From the NCBI GenBank assembly GCA_963977415.1, contig CAXBOS010000003.1, positions 62,001 to 126,000 of the forward strand: 64,000 nucleotides of DNA, read 5' to 3'. The position numbers and the translations under genes were made by a program. The notes under the pieces were generated by a model, which saw only the letters and a list, made by a program, of their open reading frames with translations, had not been told where the DNA came from and searched no databases. Origin of the DNA: Croceimicrobium sp963977415 (GTDB taxonomy: Bacteria > Bacteroidota > Bacteroidia > Flavobacteriales > Schleiferiaceae). Below are positions 61,493-64,000 of this stretch, one piece after another (the stretch's first letter is position 1; every line of letters starts with the position of its first letter).

Positions 61493-62749
61493 ATGTCATA
61501 TTTATTTACCTCTGAGTCCGTATCTGAAGGACATCCCGATAAAATAGCCGATCAAATTTCCGATGCCATCATCGATCATTTCCTCGCTTTCGATCCCAAC
61601 TCTAAAGTAGCTTGTGAAACTTTAGTAACCACCGGCCAAGTAGTTTTGGCGGGTGAAATTAAGTCGAAAGCCTATGTTGATGTGCAAAAGGTTGCGCGCG
61701 AAACCATTCGTAAAATTGGTTATACCAAAAGCGAGTATATGTTTGATGCCGATAGCTGCGGGATTTTATCCGCCTTGCACGAGCAGTCGGCTGATATTAA
61801 CCAGGGCGTGGACCGTGGTTCTTTAGAAGAACAAGGTGCTGGCGATCAAGGAATGATGTTCGGTTACGCCACCAATGAAACGGATAACTACATGCCATTG
61901 GCCTTAGCTTTAAGTCATACCATTTTACAAGAGTTAGCGGCTTTACGCCGAGAAGGGCAAGCCATTCCTTATTTGCGTCCCGACGCTAAATCGCAGGTAA
62001 CTATTGAGTACAGCGACGATCATGTGCCGCAAAATATCACCACCATTGTAGTTAGCACCCAACACGACGATTTTGGTACGGAAGCGGAAATGGGAGCGAA
62101 AATTCGCGAAGACCTGATCAATATTTTAATGCCCCGCGTTAAAGCGCGTTTGAAACCCGAATTGCAAAAACTTTTCGAAGGGGAAATTGAATATCACATT
62201 AACCCTACCGGTAAATTTGTTATTGGTGGTCCACACGGCGACGCGGGACTGACCGGTCGTAAAATTATTGTGGACACTTACGGCGGTAAAGGTGCTCATG
62301 GTGGTGGCGCTTTCAGCGGAAAAGATCCTAGTAAAGTTGACCGCTCTGGCGCCTATGCCACGCGCCATATTGCCAAAAACATGGTAGCCGCAGGTATTGC
62401 CGATCAAATGTTAGTACAGGTTAGTTACGCCATTGGAGTGGTTAAACCCACCGGCTTATTTGTAGATACCTACGGCAGTTCCAAGGTAAATATGAGCGAC
62501 GGTGAAATCGCAACTAAGATTATGGAAATCTTCGACTTACGCCCTGGTATTATTGAAAGAGACCTAAAACTTCGTAATCCTATTTATTCCGAAGCCGCGG
62601 CTTACGGACATATGGGCCGTGAATATCAAGCAGGTGTTCAGCGCACTTTCGTAGAAGCGGATGGTAGCGAGAAAACGGTTACAGTTGACCTCTTTACTTG
62701 GGAAAACTTAAACCGCGTAGATGATATTAAAAAGGCCTTCGGGATTTAA
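61493..62749 (+). CDS. metK: S-adenosylmethionine synthetase
   Basis: Makes SAM from methionine and ATP. 418 residues. SESVSEGHPDKIADQISDAI (ATP/methionine site), GAGDQGMMFGYATNET, GGPHGDAGLTGRKIIVDTYG and GGGAFSGKDPSKVDRSGAY (P-loop-like) are all intact. It is regulated by the SAM-II riboswitch, product feedback. Transcribed divergently from the lipoprotein gene and ended by a strong terminator. Confidence 0.98.
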   Translation: MSYLFTSESVSEGHPDKIADQISDAIIDHFLAFDPNSKVACETLVTTGQVVLAGEIKSKAYVDVQKVARETIRKIGYTKSEYMFDADSCGILSALHEQSADINQGVDRGSLEEQGAGDQGMMFGYATNETDNYMPLALALSHTILQELAALRREGQAIPYLRPDAKSQVTIEYSDDHVPQNITTIVVSTQHDDFGTEAEMGAKIREDLINILMPRVKARLKPELQKLFEGEIEYHINPTGKFVIGGPHGDAGLTGRKIIVDTYGGKGAHGGGAFSGKDPSKVDRSGAYATRHIAKNMVAAGIADQMLVQVSYAIGVVKPTGLFVDTYGSSKVNMSDGEIATKIMEIFDLRPGIIERDLKLRNPIYSEAAAYGHMGREYQAGVQRTFVEADGSEKTVTVDLFTWENLNRVDDIKKAFGI

Positions 62750-62773
62750 GATATTCTTCACCCTATTAGATCA

Positions 62774-62806
62774 ATGCCCAGCTAAAAAACTGGGCATTTT
62801 TTTTTT
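62774..62806 (+). terminator. Rho-independent terminator of metK
   Basis: Stem ATGCCCAG / CTGGGCAT, loop CTAAAAAA, nine or more T. Confidence 0.92.
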
Positions 62807-62929
62807 AATCTGAGGCTATGATTTTAGGTCGAACTCAGCTTAAAAGCCATCCTAACCCAGCTAATCTCTACAGGCCTTTCGCTATATTCGGGCTAGATAA
62901 TCCTAGACTTAAAAATTAAAACGCCATCA

Positions 62930-62966
62930 AACAAAAACCGCCCCCTGCAATAAGCAAAAGGCGGTT
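62930..62966 (-). terminator. Rho-independent terminator of ilvE
   Basis: Minus-strand stem AACCGCC / GGCGGTT with a 17-base loop, then TTTGT, 30 bases after the ilvE stop. Bases 62807-62929 show nothing else. Confidence 0.75.
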
Positions 62967-62995
62967 CCTTATTTTCTATCAAATTTTAGTCAGGA

Positions 62996-64000
62996 CTAAA
63001 ATTTAACCATCCAATTATAGGTATCTTCAGTTTTACCGCTGCGTAAATCAGTAAGTTCTTTTTTAATTTTCATGGCATAACCGTCGCTTGGTGTACCCAC
63101 CTCGAAATCGGTACCGCGGAAACCGATGGTAGAGATTTGGCTAATTACCGCCGCTGTGCCCATTCCAAAAGCTTCTTGTAAAGTTCGAGCTTCGGCAGCA
63201 GCCACTAACTCTTCTACTTTAATGGGACGCTCTTCTACTTTTACAATATTACGATCGCGCAATAAAGTTAAGATAGAGTCGCGTGTAATACCCCCTAAAA
63301 TACGGTCGCTTAGTGGCGGAGTAATAAAGGTATCGTTAATAATAAAAGCCACGTTCATGGTACCCGACTCCTCAATTAACTCGTGGTTTTTGTGATCCGT
63401 CCAAATAACCTGCATATAACCCTCTTCCTTAGCTTGGTGAGTTGCGTAAAAAGCCCCCCCATAATTACCGGCACATTTAGTAGAACCAACGCCGCCCGTT
63501 GCTGAACGCGTGTAAGTCTCTTCTACTTTAACTTTTACGTTGCCCGCATAATATGGACCTACAGGCGAAGTTAAAATGCAGAAAATGTACTTTTCAGAAG
63601 GACGAGCCGCAACAAATTCGGAGCTACCGAACATGAAAGGACGGAGATATAAAGAGTGGTCTTTCTCTTTGGGAACCCATTCTCTATCAATATCTACTAA
63701 AGCCTTAATCCCTTCCATAAAAAGATCTTCGGGGAATTCTGGCATAAACATACGCTTAGCCGAGTGATTTAAACGCTTGGCATTGGCATCAGGACGAAAA
63801 ATACCGATACTACCATCTTCCATATAATAGGCTTTCTGACCTTCAAATATGGCCTGCCCATAATGCAAAGTGTGCATGGCAGGGGTGAAAGACATGGGGC
63901 CGAAGGGTTTAATTTCCGGCTCAGACCACTTGCCGTTGCTGTACTCTGCCACCAGCATGTGGTCGCTGAATTGCGTGCCAAAAACTAAATTGGAAAAATC
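62996..64000 (-). CDS. ilvE: Branched-chain amino acid aminotransferase (5' cut by window edge)
   Basis: Transfers amino groups to and from branched-chain 2-oxo acids. 334 codons visible. The frame stays open to base 64000 with DFSNLVFGTQFSDH upstream of the Met at 63958, which is an internal Met of the family (DHMLVAEY), so the gene starts outside the window; about 20 residues are missing. GVGSTKCAGNYGGAFYA contains the PLP-binding Lys, and IEESGTMNVAF, FITPPLSDRILGGITRDSIL are class IV aminotransferase signatures. BCAT2-like form. Confidence 0.95.
   Translation of the reverse strand, partial: DFSNLVFGTQFSDHMLVAEYSNGKWSEPEIKPFGPMSFTPAMHTLHYGQAIFEGQKAYYMEDGSIGIFRPDANAKRLNHSAKRMFMPEFPEDLFMEGIKALVDIDREWVPKEKDHSLYLRPFMFGSSEFVAARPSEKYIFCILTSPVGPYYAGNVKVKVEETYTRSATGGVGSTKCAGNYGGAFYATHQAKEEGYMQVIWTDHKNHELIEESGTMNVAFIINDTFITPPLSDRILGGITRDSILTLLRDRNIVKVEERPIKVEELVAAAEARTLQEAFGMGTAAVISQISTIGFRGTDFEVGTPSDGYAMKIKKELTDLRSGKTEDTYNWMVKF

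Overview
The window is a chromosomal segment of a Bacteroidota bacterium, most likely a marine-type Flavobacteriales member (a Cryomorphaceae/Schleiferiaceae-like lineage is a guess). The evidence is two secreted proteins ending in type IX secretion (T9SS) sorting domains, lipoproteins with a Bacteroidota-style surface export signal, a DUF1599/BT_3928/permease/tpiA/prmA gene order, an S16 protein with an Ala/Glu-rich tail, a split MetH, and many promoters of the Bacteroidota type (TAnnTTTG). No rRNA, tRNA, CRISPR array, transposase or phage gene was seen. Both edges cut genes: a penicillin acylase on the left and ilvE on the right.

Layout. 0-9.2 kb: penicillin acylase, a patatin/Omp85-type outer membrane phospholipase, a secreted endonuclease/exonuclease/phosphatase protein, a LamG T9SS protein, an orphan RluA-associated domain and a hemolysin III protein. 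9.3-18.1 kb (minus): a 1473-residue exported protein of unknown function, prmA, tpiA, an ABC permease, a BT_3928/DoxX-type protein and a DUF1599 protein, divergent from folP-cdaA (18.1-19.8 kb). 19.9-22.2 kb: a degenerate response-regulator receiver and a ComEC-like channel.

22.2-33.8 kb is the accessory core: a tandem array with a period of about 3.09 kb. It contains two near-identical lipoprotein genes (A), four mosaic lipoprotein genes (B), two 5' fragments of a large gene (C), one intact C gene (1616 aa; lipase-like GxSxG domain, beta-helix, T9SS tail), three copies of a roughly 250 bp intergenic repeat and two copies of a structured leader. A 3' stub of a further B gene shows the array was once longer. 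B4 is a recombinant of B2-like ends and a B3-like middle. This is my main candidate for an undescribed system: surface lipoproteins diversified by recombination beside a secreted hydrolase.

34.2-54.5 kb is mostly housekeeping: PadR with a HAAS/GldL-like partner, rpsP-rimM-trmN6, pirin, a DUF6702/HupE-like pair, DUF1015, an O-methyltransferase, a BNR-repeat protein, peptidase E, AlkD-like protein, gpmI-HAD-map-methyltransferase, a saccharopine dehydrogenase-family protein, pckA and PhoH. 54.7-62.8 kb is a methionine/SAM block: metF, the two halves of metH separated by an S23/IVP four-helix-bundle gene flanked by the same repeat family as the array, a SAM-I riboswitch in front of metH, and, divergently, metK behind a SAM-II riboswitch with a visible anti-aptamer hairpin. 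Two unrelated SAM-sensing RNAs thus control the use and synthesis of methionine/SAM within 1.3 kb. ilvE follows convergently at the right edge.
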